In this document: positions 16,563-25,867 of the stretch, in pieces
How positions within the stretch are numbered: position 1 is the stretch's first letter
Layout: every line of letters begins with the position of its first letter
NCBI GenBank assembly: GCA_030647435.1
Contig: JAUSJX010000115.1
Coordinates: forward strand, 1-64,000
DNA length: 64,000 nt
Reading direction: 5' to 3'
From: Candidatus Rokuibacteriota bacterium
Lineage (GTDB): Bacteria; Methylomirabilota; Methylomirabilia; Rokubacteriales; CSP1-6
Position numbers and translations under genes: made by a program
The notes under the pieces: model-generated
What the model was told of the DNA's origin: nothing
What the model saw: only the letters and a program-made list of their open reading frames with translations
Database searches by the model: none

Positions 16563-17345
16563 TCACCCGGCCGGCTCGCCCGCGTTGACGGCGAGGACCT
16601 GGCCCGACACGCTGCGCGTCATGTCGCTGCAGAAGAAGACCGTCGCGTCCACGATGTCGTCCGCCGTAACCATGCGCTTGAGCGGCGACCGCTCGATCAT
16701 GGCGGCCCGCATCTGGTCCACGGAGATGCCGCGCACCTGGGCCTGGCCGGCTATGACGCGGTCGATGCGGTCGCCCTCCACGGCGCCGGGGGCGACGCAG
16801 TTGACGCGGATATTGTGCGGCGCCAACTCGAGGGCCATGCCGAACGTCATGCCGACCTGGCCCGCCTTGGCCGAGCAGTAGCCGATGCGATAGGGTAATC
16901 CGCGGCGGCCGGCGCCGGAAGAAATGTTCACGATCGCACCGCCGCCGGCCTTGATCATCTCGGGTACGACGAAGCGCGTGCAGAGATACGAGCTGGTGAG
17001 GCAGGAGTCGATGGTATAGCGCCAGTCCTCCATCGAGTAGTCCTGCACCGGCTTGGTCACGCCGCCGTCGCCCGCGTTGTTGACGAGGGTGTCGATCTTG
17101 CCGAACTCCTTCACGCCCGCGGCCACCAAACGGCGGACCTCGTCCTCGTGCGAAGCGTCGCACACCACGGCGATCGCGCGGCCGCCCGCGCCCTTCACCT
17201 GCGCCGCCGTCTCCTTCACGAGGTCGGCTGAGCGCGCCGCGCAGACCACGGCCGCGCCTTCGCGGGCGAAGCGCAGGCTCAAGGCGCGCCCGATTCCCTT
17301 GGACGCGCCGGTGATGATGGCTACCTTTCCGTCGAGCAGACCCAT
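16563..17345 (-). CDS. Short-chain dehydrogenase/reductase
   Basis: 260 residues. Classical SDR: the cofactor loop TGASKGIG near residue 12, NNAG near 90, and catalytic Ser plus YCSAK (Y-x3-K) near 155-160. It ends in SGQVLAVNAGEPAG, the usual C-terminal motif. It reduces or oxidises an alcohol or keto group with NAD(P). Ribosome-site-like GGGAGG precedes the ATG. The neighbour on the same strand is the large Abhydrolase_10 protein, suggesting a shared degradation route. Confidence 0.88.
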   Translation of the reverse strand: MGLLDGKVAIITGASKGIGRALSLRFAREGAAVVCAARSADLVKETAAQVKGAGGRAIAVVCDASHEDEVRRLVAAGVKEFGKIDTLVNNAGDGGVTKPVQDYSMEDWRYTIDSCLTSSYLCTRFVVPEMIKAGGGAIVNISSGAGRRGLPYRIGYCSAKAGQVGMTFGMALELAPHNIRVNCVAPGAVEGDRIDRVIAGQAQVRGISVDQMRAAMIERSPLKRMVTADDIVDATVFFCSDMTRSVSGQVLAVNAGEPAG

Positions 17346-17418
17346 GTCGCTGCCTCCCTTGCCTTCAGTCCCATTGCCTTCGGTTGATGTCAGCTGCGTG
17401 GTGGCGGTTTGATGCCGC

Positions 17419-19344
17419 TCAGGCCTTCGGGGCCCATGCGTCCCACATCCGTGCCGCGAACGCGAGCGAGATCTCGACGTCTTCCTCGAGGAGGTAGCCT
17501 TCGGCGGCGAGCGCTCGCGCGGCCGCGCCCACGCGGGCCAGGTAGTCCTCGCGCGAGCGGTAGCGCTCGGCGATTGAAAGGCGCGGATCGCCGGCCGCCT
17601 CGCGCTCGGCGCGCGTCGCCGCGAAGGGCAGCGTCGCGCCGGCGAAGTAGAGGAGCTGCTCCGCGCCGCCGCTGTCGGGATGGCGGAGGTTCCAGCCGGT
17701 ATGCGTGGCCAGCGGCACGCTGAGCTCGGGCACGGCGATGCCCGCGCGCTCGTTGCCGTCGTCATCCACCGCGCTCACTCGGGTGCCGAAGGCGGGGCCC
17801 GGTCGCGGCGGCAGCGTCGAGAAGTCCTGGCGCTGCGCCCGCGCGCAGTGGCCGGGATAGCGGGCGCCGGGGATCCGCCCGAACACCCCGCCAAGCGTCG
17901 CGGGATCGACGGCGGTGCCGTCGCTGACCCGCGGATGACGGCCGGGCGGCGGCGGGACACCCTCCGTCACCCACCGGTCGAGGTTCACGAGGCACGCGCG
18001 GAGGAGCCGGCCGTAGTTCACGACGCCGCGGAGGTGCTGCGAGCGCTCGGTCCATCCGCGCGGATCCGCGGCGACGGCCTGCGCGTCCGCGGGCGGCCAC
18101 ACGCCGAGGCCGTGCTCGGTGCCGGCAAAGTGGTAGACGCGCACGTCGGAACCGTGCTCGACATCGCGCGTGCCCGCGGGATCGGTGTGGATCAGCGAGG
18201 CGTCGCCGCGGTGGTACTCGAACGAGGTGTTCGTGTAGAAGACCTTGAGGCCGCCCCGCGGCTCCACTTGGAACGGCTCGAAGTGGTCCATCATCGCCGG
18301 CCGGTCTTTCGAGTTCTGTCCGAAGCGGTCGTTGAACTCGCCGAGCATCCCGCCGGCCACGTTGGCGATGATGCCGTCGAGCGCGCGCCGGCCCGCCTCG
18401 TCAACGTTGAGATCGTGATGGATCATCGTGCGCAGGAGGCGCCCTGTCTGCGAGCGGCCGTACGCGTAGCCGTGACGAAGCGCGCCCGGCGCGGGGTTGC
18501 CCTCGGCTGCGCTCCCGTGCTTGAGCCACGCGGCGCAGTCGCGCAGCGCCGCCATCCCGAGGCCGAGCACGCGGGGGCCGACGGCGGTGTACGCGAGCTG
18601 GTAGATCCGGCCCTTGGCGAAGCCGCCGGCCAGATAGATATGGCGGGCGTCGGGGATGACGCGCTCGCCCTCCACGCGGGCGAAGCGCCACTTTGAGCGC
18701 GCGATGGCCTCGGGCGGGCCGTCGGGCTGGTCGCGTACCACGAGGACGGCGCCGGGCTCGTCGAGATCCGCGGCTTCGTATGCATCGTGGCCGCGGTCCG
18801 AGAGTAGAAAATCGGCCACATCCACCGGCGCCTGGATCTGGACGTAGACGCGCCCGGTGAGCCGCCGGCCGTCGGGGCCGAACGCCTCTGGAGCCTCGAG
18901 CCGCAGGAGGCCGGGCAGCCCTGGCGGAAGGTCGCACTGCCAGCCGCATGAGACGACGGCCCAGCCGCGCCGCATGAGCCAGCCGTCGCCGGCGTCGACA
19001 GGCGGATGCGGGTCGCCGCCTGGTCCTGCCGCCGGGCGCGTGGCGTGGTTGAAGTTCGGGACGGCGACCGTGTTGCCGCGGTTCACGACGTCCACGAGGA
19101 ACCTGCCGCTCATCCGCGCGCGATCGACAGGCAGCAGGATCGACACGTCGGCCGCGAAGGCGACGCGCCCGGCCGCATCCCGCGGCGCCAGCGCCACGTC
19201 GGTGATGGCGCGATTCGCCGCGTGCTGAGGATCGACCGCGAGGTGGAGCCTGCCCGTCAGCTCCTCGTAGCGGCCCGCGTCGCCGAACGCGCGTCCGCCG
19301 GCGAGCGGACGCCGCTGGGTCATCTCAAAGCGCGTGACAGGCAT
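17419..19344 (-). CDS. Abhydrolase_10-type large hydrolase
   Basis: About 641 residues. It is similar in organisation to the 'alpha/beta hydrolase domain-containing' family of about 640-residue proteins common in soil bacteria. The likely nucleophile is in YGRSQTGRLLR (near residue 313), with downstream FAGTEHG and HTGWNLRH blocks. No signal peptide is seen, so it is probably cytoplasmic. Function in the family is largely untested. A TTGACG-N18-CACTAT promoter lies at 19387-19416. It is followed by the SDR gene after a gap of about 70 bp. Confidence 0.75.
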   Translation of the reverse strand: MPVTRFEMTQRRPLAGGRAFGDAGRYEELTGRLHLAVDPQHAANRAITDVALAPRDAAGRVAFAADVSILLPVDRARMSGRFLVDVVNRGNTVAVPNFNHATRPAAGPGGDPHPPVDAGDGWLMRRGWAVVSCGWQCDLPPGLPGLLRLEAPEAFGPDGRRLTGRVYVQIQAPVDVADFLLSDRGHDAYEAADLDEPGAVLVVRDQPDGPPEAIARSKWRFARVEGERVIPDARHIYLAGGFAKGRIYQLAYTAVGPRVLGLGMAALRDCAAWLKHGSAAEGNPAPGALRHGYAYGRSQTGRLLRTMIHHDLNVDEAGRRALDGIIANVAGGMLGEFNDRFGQNSKDRPAMMDHFEPFQVEPRGGLKVFYTNTSFEYHRGDASLIHTDPAGTRDVEHGSDVRVYHFAGTEHGLGVWPPADAQAVAADPRGWTERSQHLRGVVNYGRLLRACLVNLDRWVTEGVPPPPGRHPRVSDGTAVDPATLGGVFGRIPGARYPGHCARAQRQDFSTLPPRPGPAFGTRVSAVDDDGNERAGIAVPELSVPLATHTGWNLRHPDSGGAEQLLYFAGATLPFAATRAEREAAGDPRLSIAERYRSREDYLARVGAAARALAAEGYLLEEDVEISLAFAARMWDAWAPKA

Positions 19345-19386
19345 CGGCCCTCCTCGGCGATTCACCCTGGTTCCCCATGGGGCACG

Positions 19387-19416
19387 ATAGTGATCTGTCG
19401 CACCCTGCCCCGTCAA
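19387..19416 (-). promoter_or_regulatory. Sigma-70-type promoter for the Abhydrolase_10 gene
   Basis: Read on the minus strand, TTGACG (19416-19411), an 18-nt spacer, then CACTAT (19392-19387). It lies about 43 bp before the ATG at 19344. Confidence 0.5.
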
Positions 19417-19451
19417 GCGACGCGCGGGAGCCGGAAACGGAAAGCACGCGG

Positions 19452-19457
19452 TATAAT
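19452..19457 (+). promoter_or_regulatory. Consensus -10 box TATAAT
   Basis: A perfect TATAAT in GTATAATCACCC lies 24 nt before the ATG of the lysine-rich mini-ORF. A GGAGGGGGG ribosome site follows. No convincing -35 box was found at the usual distance. Confidence 0.55.
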
Positions 19458-19481
19458 CACCCAACGGAGGGGGGTGAGCGC

Positions 19482-19538
19482 ATGGCGAAGGGCACGGGCA
19501 TGAAGAAGGAAAAGAAGAAGCCGAAGAAGAAGAAGTAG
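19482..19538 (+). CDS. 18-residue lysine-rich mini-protein or leader peptide
   Basis: ATG 19482 to TAG 19538 encodes MAKGTGMKKEKKKPKKKK. It has a strong ribosome site (GGAGGGGGG) and a perfect TATAAT upstream. It ends 6 nt before the ABC-F ATPase ATG. Eleven of 18 residues are Lys, with one Pro inside the lysine run, a context that slows ribosomes. It could be a leader peptide that couples translation state to ABC-F expression, or a small basic protein in its own right. Only coding potential and signals are seen. Confidence 0.55.
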   Translation: MAKGTGMKKEKKKPKKKK

Positions 19539-19544
19539 CGCCGG

Positions 19545-21341
19545 ATGACCCGGTCGCTGCTCCTCAGCTGTGAGGCGGTCAGCAAGGCCTACGGGACCCG
19601 GTCGCTCTTCGAAGAGCTGTCATTCGGGCTCTTCGAAGGCGACCAGGCCGGTCTCGTGGGTCCCAATGGCTCAGGCAAGTCCACTCTCCTCAAGATCCTG
19701 GCAGGGCTGGAGCCGGCCGACCGCGGCACGCGCTCCGTGCGCGGCGGCGTGCGCGTCGGCTACGTGCCCCAGGACCCGGTCCTTCCGCCGGGCGTCACCG
19801 TCGAGGAAGTCATCGCCCTGGCCCTGACAGGGGTGGACGAGGGCGAGCGGCCGGGCCGCATCGCGCAGGCACTGGGCCGCGCCGGCTTCGCCGACGGGCG
19901 CGCGGAGGTCGACGCGCTGTCCGGCGGCTGGAAGAAGCGCCTCGCGATCGCGCGCGCGCTGGCTGCCGCCCCCGACGTGCTGCTGATGGACGAGCCCACC
20001 AACCACCTCGACGTGGAAGGCATCCTCTGGCTCGAGGACGTCCTCGCCGAGCGCGTCCGCGCCGTCGTCGTCGTCAGCCACGACCGGTACTTTCTGGAGC
20101 ACGTGGCCACGCGCATGCTGGAGCTGAACCGCGCCTATCCTGCCGGCCTCTTCCAGACAGACGGGCGGTACAGCGACTTCCTCGCCCGCCGGGACGACTT
20201 TCTGCGTGGGCAGGCCGCCTATGAGGAATCGCTCGCCAACATCGTCCGGCGCGAGATCGAGTGGCTCCGCCGGGGCGCCAAGGCGCGCTCCACCAAGGCG
20301 AAGGGGCGCATCAAGGAGGCGGGCCGGCTCATCGCGGAGCTCGGCGACGTCCGGGCGCGCGCCGCCGCCGGCACCGCGGGGATCGACATCACCTCCTCGC
20401 AGCGCCGGACACGCCGGCTCATCGCCGTGCGCGGACTGTCCAAATCGCTCGGCGGCCGGTCGCTCATCCGCGATCTCGACCTCACCCTCACGCCCGGCAC
20501 GCGCGTCGGACTCATGGGCCCGAACGGCAGCGGCAAGACGACGCTGCTGAACCTGCTCGCGGGCACGCTCGCCCCGGATGCCGGCGTCATCGAGCGCGCC
20601 GACGGCCTCCGCCTCGTCCGCTTCGAGCAGCACAGGGCGGGCCTCGACCCCGGGCAATCGCTGCGCCGCGCGCTGGCGCCCGACGGCGACGCCGTCACCT
20701 GGAAGAGCCGGAGCGTCCACGTCGCCTCGTGGGCCAAGCGTTTTCTCTTCCGCTCCGAGCAGCTCGAAATGCCCGTCGGCCGCCTGTCGGGCGGCGAGCA
20801 GGCCCGGATCCTCATCGCGCGCGTGATGTGCGAGCCCGCCGACCTGCTGATCCTGGACGAGCCGACGAACGACCTCGACATCCCGACACTCGAGGTCCTC
20901 GAGGAGAGCCTCGCGGAGTTCGACGGCGGCCTCGTGCTCGTCACCCACGACCGGTTCATGCTCGACCGCGTGTCCACCGTGATCCTGGCGCTCGACGGCG
21001 AGGGCGGCGCCGAGACCTACGCCGACTACGCGCAGTGGGAAGCCGCCCGCGGCGCGCGCTCGCCGTCGCCGCGCGCCCAGGCCGGTGCGCCGCCCGCGCT
21101 GGCGCCGCGCCCGCGGACGAAGCGCCTCGGATACCTCGAGCAGCGCGAGTGGGAGAGCATGGAGCGGGCCGTCCTCGACGCGGAGACCGCGGCCGAGGCG
21201 TGCCGCCAGGCCGCGGAAGACCCGGGGGTCGCCGCCGACCCGGCGGCGCTACAGGCCCGCTACGCGGCCCTCGAGGCCGCTCGCACCGAGGTCGCCCGGC
21301 TCTACACCCGCTGGGCGGAGCTGGAAGCCAAGCAGGCCTGA
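19545..21341 (+). CDS. ABC-F family ATPase (Uup-like)
   Basis: 598 residues with two ABC domains and no membrane segments. The first Walker A GPNGSGKS is at 39-46, the signature LSGGWKKR and Walker B MDEPTNHLD follow. The linker (about 220-280) is rich in Arg and Lys. The second domain has GPNGSGKT, LSGGEQAR and LDEPTNDLD. The C terminus (about 525-598) is a charged coiled-coil like the Uup tail. ABC-F proteins act on ribosomes, relieving stalls or giving antibiotic tolerance. The lysine-rich mini-ORF just upstream may regulate it. Confidence 0.9.
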   Translation: MTRSLLLSCEAVSKAYGTRSLFEELSFGLFEGDQAGLVGPNGSGKSTLLKILAGLEPADRGTRSVRGGVRVGYVPQDPVLPPGVTVEEVIALALTGVDEGERPGRIAQALGRAGFADGRAEVDALSGGWKKRLAIARALAAAPDVLLMDEPTNHLDVEGILWLEDVLAERVRAVVVVSHDRYFLEHVATRMLELNRAYPAGLFQTDGRYSDFLARRDDFLRGQAAYEESLANIVRREIEWLRRGAKARSTKAKGRIKEAGRLIAELGDVRARAAAGTAGIDITSSQRRTRRLIAVRGLSKSLGGRSLIRDLDLTLTPGTRVGLMGPNGSGKTTLLNLLAGTLAPDAGVIERADGLRLVRFEQHRAGLDPGQSLRRALAPDGDAVTWKSRSVHVASWAKRFLFRSEQLEMPVGRLSGGEQARILIARVMCEPADLLILDEPTNDLDIPTLEVLEESLAEFDGGLVLVTHDRFMLDRVSTVILALDGEGGAETYADYAQWEAARGARSPSPRAQAGAPPALAPRPRTKRLGYLEQREWESMERAVLDAETAAEACRQAAEDPGVAADPAALQARYAALEAARTEVARLYTRWAELEAKQA

Positions 21342-21360
21342 CGAGACCGGCGGCGCCCTC

Positions 21361-22233
21361 TCACTTTCGTCGCCTACGTGCGGCTGATGCATTGGACTCG
21401 AGACGGCTCAGCCAGTGGAGCGCGACAGCTCCGGCGGCCGCCACGTTGAGCGAGTCCATCTCGGGCGCCATCGGGATGCGGACCTGCAGGTCGGCCGCCG
21501 CGAGAGCTTCCGCGCTGAGCCCGCGGCCTTCCGTGCCGAGGAGCAAGGCCACCCGCGCGGGCAGCGGGCGCCCGGCGCCCAGCTCGCCCCCGTTGCCCAG
21601 CTCACCGATGTCCACGGCCTCCGCCCGGGGCGTCAGCGCCAACACCGTGTAGCCGGCGTCGCGCAGCCGCTCGAGGTCGCGCGGCCAGTCGGCAAGCCGC
21701 GCGAAGGGCAGGGCCACGGTCGCGCCCGACGAGACGCGGATGGCCTTGCGGTAGAGCGGGTCGGCGGTGCCGGGGGCGAGGAACACGGCGCCGACGCCGA
21801 AGGCCAGCGCATTGCGGAAGAGCGCGCCGACGTTGCTCGAGTCGCCAAGCCCCTCCAGGACGACGAGCCGCGGGCGAAGCGCCTCGGCGAGGACGGCTTC
21901 CGCCGTGGGCTCGGCGCCGCGCTCGCCGGCGGCGAGACAGCCGTGATGGAACTCCATGCCAACCACGGCCTCCACGATGTCCTGACGGACCAGGTAGGTC
22001 GGGGCCCCCGCGGCGGCGAGCGCCTCGCCGAGCGCGTGGAGCGCGGGCGGCGTCACCAGCGCCGAGCGCACGCGGTAGCGCCCCGCGCTGAGAAGGCGGC
22101 GCACCACCTGGCGCCCCTCGGCAATGAACGTGCCGTCGCGCCGCCGCCGCTCCGCGTCGCGGATCTCGCGGTAGTCCGCGAGGCGCGGGTCCTCGGGGTC
22201 CTCGATGGTCTCGACGCTCGGCGCGCCGCTCAC
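21361..22233 (-). CDS. TrmH/SpoU-family RNA 2'-O-methyltransferase
   Basis: About 290 residues. An N-terminal substrate-binding domain (ERRRRDGTFIAEGRQVVRRL) is followed by the knotted SpoU domain: LVVLEGLGDSSNVGALFRNA, LLLGTEGRGLS and a C-terminal RIPMAPEMDSLNVAAAGAVA. It methylates rRNA or tRNA ribose using SAM. GTG 22233 overlaps the TGA of the upstream thioredoxin-like gene (GTGA), which fixes the start. The target is unknown. Confidence 0.9.
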   Translation of the reverse strand: MSGAPSVETIEDPEDPRLADYREIRDAERRRRDGTFIAEGRQVVRRLLSAGRYRVRSALVTPPALHALGEALAAAGAPTYLVRQDIVEAVVGMEFHHGCLAAGERGAEPTAEAVLAEALRPRLVVLEGLGDSSNVGALFRNALAFGVGAVFLAPGTADPLYRKAIRVSSGATVALPFARLADWPRDLERLRDAGYTVLALTPRAEAVDIGELGNGGELGAGRPLPARVALLLGTEGRGLSAEALAAADLQVRIPMAPEMDSLNVAAAGAVALHWLSRLESNASAARRRRK

Positions 22234-22964
22234 TTCTCCCCGACCACCAGCCTCTCGTGCAGCGCGCTGATGATTTCCCCGATCGCCGCGGACGCCCACA
22301 GGTCGAAGAAGGGCGATGCCTGCAGGGCCCCGAACTCCCGCATGCCGCGCTCCTTCGCCTGCGCGGGCGTCTCACCGGGCCGCGCCGCCTGCTGGCGCCC
22401 GCGGATGCGGTCCTTGTTGTAGATGGCCGGGTACTCGATGTAGCGACAGAGCTCCTGGAAATCCTTCGTGTAGACCACCGCGACCGGCACCGACGCCCAC
22501 TCCCCGCCGTTCTTCTTGTTCATGAACTCGAGCATGATGTCGTAGTTCGCGTCGGGCGCGGCGGCGGGATCAGGACGCCGCGTCCCCAGCACTTTCTTTC
22601 CGTCGCGGTTGAAGATGCGCAGCTCCATCCCGCCCGCCTCGGCGAGCCGCGCGAGCACGGGCACGTCGCGGCGGCAATCCGACGACCAGTCCTCGGAGAT
22701 CACGAGGATCTTCGCCGGCCCGTTGGGCTGCGCGACAAGCCACTTGATGGCGGCCGCCTGCTCGTCGCTGAAGCGCGCCTTGGCATAGCGCTCGCGGAGC
22801 ACCGCGCTGTTGTCCTTGCGCGGCGCGCCGCGGGCTCCGCCGTCGGGAAAATAGCTGCCAAAGGCCTCGCGGGCGAGGTTCTCGGCGCTGCCGGCGTACC
22901 TGACGTACTCATCGAAGGTCATACCCTTGGCGAACCGCTTGGGAGTGACGACACTCTTGGCCAC
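22230..22964 (-). CDS. Thioredoxin-fold family protein
   Basis: About 244 residues. The core LVISEDWSSDCRRDVPVLARLAE is a thioredoxin-like active-site region with SxxC in place of CxxC. This type occurs in a widespread family of thioredoxin-like proteins of unknown role. The C-terminal third is helical. GTG 22964 is preferred because AAGGAG lies 7 nt upstream; a GTG at 22968 is also possible. It overlaps the TrmH gene by four bases. Confidence 0.75.
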   Translation of the reverse strand: MAKSVVTPKRFAKGMTFDEYVRYAGSAENLAREAFGSYFPDGGARGAPRKDNSAVLRERYAKARFSDEQAAAIKWLVAQPNGPAKILVISEDWSSDCRRDVPVLARLAEAGGMELRIFNRDGKKVLGTRRPDPAAAPDANYDIMLEFMNKKNGGEWASVPVAVVYTKDFQELCRYIEYPAIYNKDRIRGRQQAARPGETPAQAKERGMREFGALQASPFFDLWASAAIGEIISALHERLVVGEK

Positions 22965-22988
22965 GTGCACGCTCCTTGGGGTGGTGAT

Positions 22989-24572
22989 CTACCGCGCCTT
23001 GTCTTTGTCCATGAGCACCCGGCGGAGGATCTTGCCGGACGCCGATTTCGGGATCTGGTCGATGAACTCGAGGTGCCGGATGCGCTTGTGGGGGGCGACG
23101 CGCTCGGCCACCCAGCCCATGATGGCGTCAGCCGGGGTCGCGCGCGAGGCTTCGTCCGCCTTCAGCACGATGAAGGCCTTGGGCACTTCGCCCGCCTCCT
23201 CGTCGGCCTTCCGCACCACCGCCGCGTCCAGCACCGCGGGATGCGTCACCAGCAGCGCCTCGAGCTCGGCGGGGGCAACCTGGAGCCCCTTGTACTTGAT
23301 GAGCTCCTTGGTTCGGTCCACGATGAAGAAGAACCCGTCGTCGTCCACGTAGCCGACGTCACCGGTGTGGTACCAGCCTTCGCGGTCGAGACACGCGGCG
23401 GTCTCCCCGGGCTGGTTGAGGTAGCCCTTCATGATCTGCGGCCCGCGGATCAAAAGCTCGCCGTCCTTGCCCTGTGGCACTTCCTCGCCGGTCACGATGT
23501 CGACGATCTTCACCTCCGTGTTCGGCACGACGCACCCGGCAGACCCCGGCTTCATCGGCGCGTTCTTCGTCGGGCTCAGGTGCGTCACCGGGCTCGCCTC
23601 CGTCATGCCGTAGCCCTGGACCACGGGGCACTTGAGCTTGCGGCCGAGCTCGCGCGCTATCTCCTCGCCGAGCGGTGCCGCGCCCGAGAAGACCAGCCGG
23701 ACGCTCGAGAGGTCGGACTGGGCGACGGCAGGATGCTTCACCATCCCGAGAACGACCGGCGGGACCAACGGAAGAATGGTCGCCTTGTATTTCTGGATGA
23801 GGCCGAGGAACTCCAAGAGGTCGAAGCGGGGCATCGACACGATGGTGCCGCCGCTGGCAAGTCCCAGCATCATGATGACGACCATGCCGTAGATGTGGAA
23901 GAAAGGCAGGAACGCGATCGTGACGTCGGCTTCGGCAAACCCTCCGAAGTTCTCCATGCCCTCGACCTGGCAGAGGTTCGCCACCAGGTTGCGGTGAGTC
24001 AGCATCACGCCCTTCGGGAGCCCGGTCGTCCCACTCGAATACGGCAGGACGACGAGGTCTTCTCTTGGGTCGATGCGCACGGCCGGCGGCTCGTCTCCCG
24101 CCTGGAGGAGATCGGAGAAGGGCGTGGCGCCTTCCGCCGTGCCGAACACGAAGACCTCCTCGATCGCGCTCTTCTTCGCGGCCTCCTGCGCCTTGTCGAG
24201 GAAGGCCGGCACCGTCACCAGGAACCGGGCCCTCGAGTCCACCAGCTGCTTCGCCAGCTCATCGGGCGTGTACAAGGGATTCGCCGTCGTGTTGATGCCT
24301 CCGACGGAGGCGACGGCGAGGAAGATCACCGCGTATTCGGGCAGGTTGGGGCTGTAGATCGCGAAGACGTCGCCCTTCTTGAACCCGCGCCGGCCGAGCC
24401 CGGCGGCCGCCCGCTTGACGCTCTCCGCGAGCTGGCGGTACGTCAGGGTGCGGCCGGTCGGCCCGTCGATCAGCGCCGGCTTGTCGCCGAGCCGGGCCGC
24501 GTGGCGCAGCACGTAGTCAGTGATCGGCACGTCGGGAATACGCACGTCGGGACTCTTGCTCTTCGAAATCAT
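22989..24572 (-). CDS. Acyl-CoA ligase (4-coumarate/long-chain type)
   Basis: 527 residues. ANL-family motifs appear in order: YSSGTTGLPKGV (P-loop), FHIYGMV, QGYGMTEASP, the hinge region YHTGDVGYVDDDGF and KYKGLQVAPAELE. The C-terminal catalytic Lys is in PKSASGKILRR. It activates a carboxylic acid with ATP and CoA. AAGGAG precedes the ATG at 24572. It lies downstream of an amidohydrolase gene on the same strand. The exact acid is unknown. Confidence 0.9.
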   Translation of the reverse strand: MISKSKSPDVRIPDVPITDYVLRHAARLGDKPALIDGPTGRTLTYRQLAESVKRAAAGLGRRGFKKGDVFAIYSPNLPEYAVIFLAVASVGGINTTANPLYTPDELAKQLVDSRARFLVTVPAFLDKAQEAAKKSAIEEVFVFGTAEGATPFSDLLQAGDEPPAVRIDPREDLVVLPYSSGTTGLPKGVMLTHRNLVANLCQVEGMENFGGFAEADVTIAFLPFFHIYGMVVIMMLGLASGGTIVSMPRFDLLEFLGLIQKYKATILPLVPPVVLGMVKHPAVAQSDLSSVRLVFSGAAPLGEEIARELGRKLKCPVVQGYGMTEASPVTHLSPTKNAPMKPGSAGCVVPNTEVKIVDIVTGEEVPQGKDGELLIRGPQIMKGYLNQPGETAACLDREGWYHTGDVGYVDDDGFFFIVDRTKELIKYKGLQVAPAELEALLVTHPAVLDAAVVRKADEEAGEVPKAFIVLKADEASRATPADAIMGWVAERVAPHKRIRHLEFIDQIPKSASGKILRRVLMDKDKAR

Positions 24573-24598
24573 CAGGTTCTCCTTGGAGTGAGTCTCGG

Positions 24599-25807
24599 CT
24601 AGCAGCAGCCCCCGGCGATGGCGCCTTTGGGCAGTACGCGATCGGGCTCCCAGCCCCACGGGCGCGGCCCGAAGTCGGGCGCGAACACCGTGCCCCGCTT
24701 CACCGTGAGATGCGGAAGGAAGGCGCGCTCGACGCGCAGGCCGGAGCCCAGGATGTCGTAGACCATCCAGTCGCCCTGCCGGAGCTCGAGGACCGAGACG
24801 TCGGCCTGGCGTCCAACCTCGAGACGGCCGAGCCGATGCTCGACGCCGATGGCCTTCGCGGGGTTCGTGGTCGACATCGCCACCACCTGCGCCGGCGTGA
24901 AGCCGAGGCCGAGGAAGCGCGTCATGATCTCGGTCATGCTGTGCACCGTCTGGAGACGCCCGGGCACAGTCAGGTCGGTGCTGATGCAGTGCGGAAGGAG
25001 GCCCTGGTCGATGATCCGGCGGCCGACGTCGAAGCTGAAGTTCATCCGGCCGTGCGCGGTGTCGAACCAGACGCCGCGGTCGGCGGCCTCGCGCGCCTCG
25101 GGCACGAGCTTGCCGTTGGCGTCGAGGACACCGCCGGGGTTCGGCGTGAAGTAGTGGGTCAGGATGTCCCCGGGCTCGAGCAGCGAGAGCAGCGGGTGAA
25201 TCACCTTCGGGTCATAGCGCTTCGTCGTGTCCCCGATGTGGACCATCAGCTTGATGCCGGCTTCGCGCGCCGCCCGCTTGGCCAGCTTTGGCATCTCCAT
25301 GCCCATGATCTCGAGCGCGGGCGATACCATGCGCGCCTTGATCCCGCGGATGAGCCCCTTGTACTGGCTGGCCACCCGCACCGTGTCATCGAGGTCCACG
25401 CTGCTCTCGGCGATGATGTCCGGGTTCGTGGCAAGCCCCGTCTGGCAGATATGGAGAAACGGCACGATCTCGGTGTGACACCGCGGGATGATGTGACGTG
25501 GGAAGGCGTCGAAGGTGGCCGCCCCCGCGCTCCCGGCGTCCACGATGGTGGTGACGCCGGCGTAGACGCCGGCCAGATCGGGATTGACCCCGGTGCGGTT
25601 GACGCCCTCGAACACATGGGCGTGGCAATCGATCAGCCCCGGCGTGACGATCTTGCCCCCGACCTCAACCACCCGCGCCGCCTCGCCGGCAGCGATGCCC
25701 GCGGCGATGCGCGCGATCTTCCCATTCCCGATCGCCACGTCAAGGACACCGTCGAGCCCGCTCGCCGCGTCAACAACGGTCCCACCCTTCAGCAAGAGAT
25801 CGTACAT
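24599..25807 (-). CDS. Amidohydrolase/deacetylase-family metalloenzyme
   Basis: 402 residues. The metal-binding HAH is in GLIDCHAHVFEG (near 62), a probable bridging Lys in IRGIKARMV, a His in LMVHIGDT, and a catalytic Asp in STDLTVPG. These are features of the TIM-barrel amidohydrolases close to dihydroorotase and EF_0837-like deacetylases. The natural substrate is unknown. It precedes the acyl-CoA ligase by about 25 bp and is probably in the same operon. Confidence 0.85.
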   Translation of the reverse strand: MYDLLLKGGTVVDAASGLDGVLDVAIGNGKIARIAAGIAAGEAARVVEVGGKIVTPGLIDCHAHVFEGVNRTGVNPDLAGVYAGVTTIVDAGSAGAATFDAFPRHIIPRCHTEIVPFLHICQTGLATNPDIIAESSVDLDDTVRVASQYKGLIRGIKARMVSPALEIMGMEMPKLAKRAAREAGIKLMVHIGDTTKRYDPKVIHPLLSLLEPGDILTHYFTPNPGGVLDANGKLVPEAREAADRGVWFDTAHGRMNFSFDVGRRIIDQGLLPHCISTDLTVPGRLQTVHSMTEIMTRFLGLGFTPAQVVAMSTTNPAKAIGVEHRLGRLEVGRQADVSVLELRQGDWMVYDILGSGLRVERAFLPHLTVKRGTVFAPDFGPRPWGWEPDRVLPKGAIAGGCC

Positions 25808-25867
25808 GTCTGTCCTCTCGGGAAGTCTTCCCCGCCAACGTCACGCTCGGGTGGGCATGTTGGATCG

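Noticed and set aside
21361-21395. TTTCGTCGCCTACGTGCGG resembles the IS91-end motif CTACGCGC
   Set aside because: It lies inside the 3' coding end of the TrmH-type gene (arginine run), so similarity is probably chance.
22257-24602. Very long open frame (781 codons) on the plus strand opposite the acyl-CoA ligase
   Set aside because: High GC gives long open frames on the non-coding strand. It has low-complexity Arg/His/Gly composition and no family motif, while the minus-strand frame is a clear ligase.
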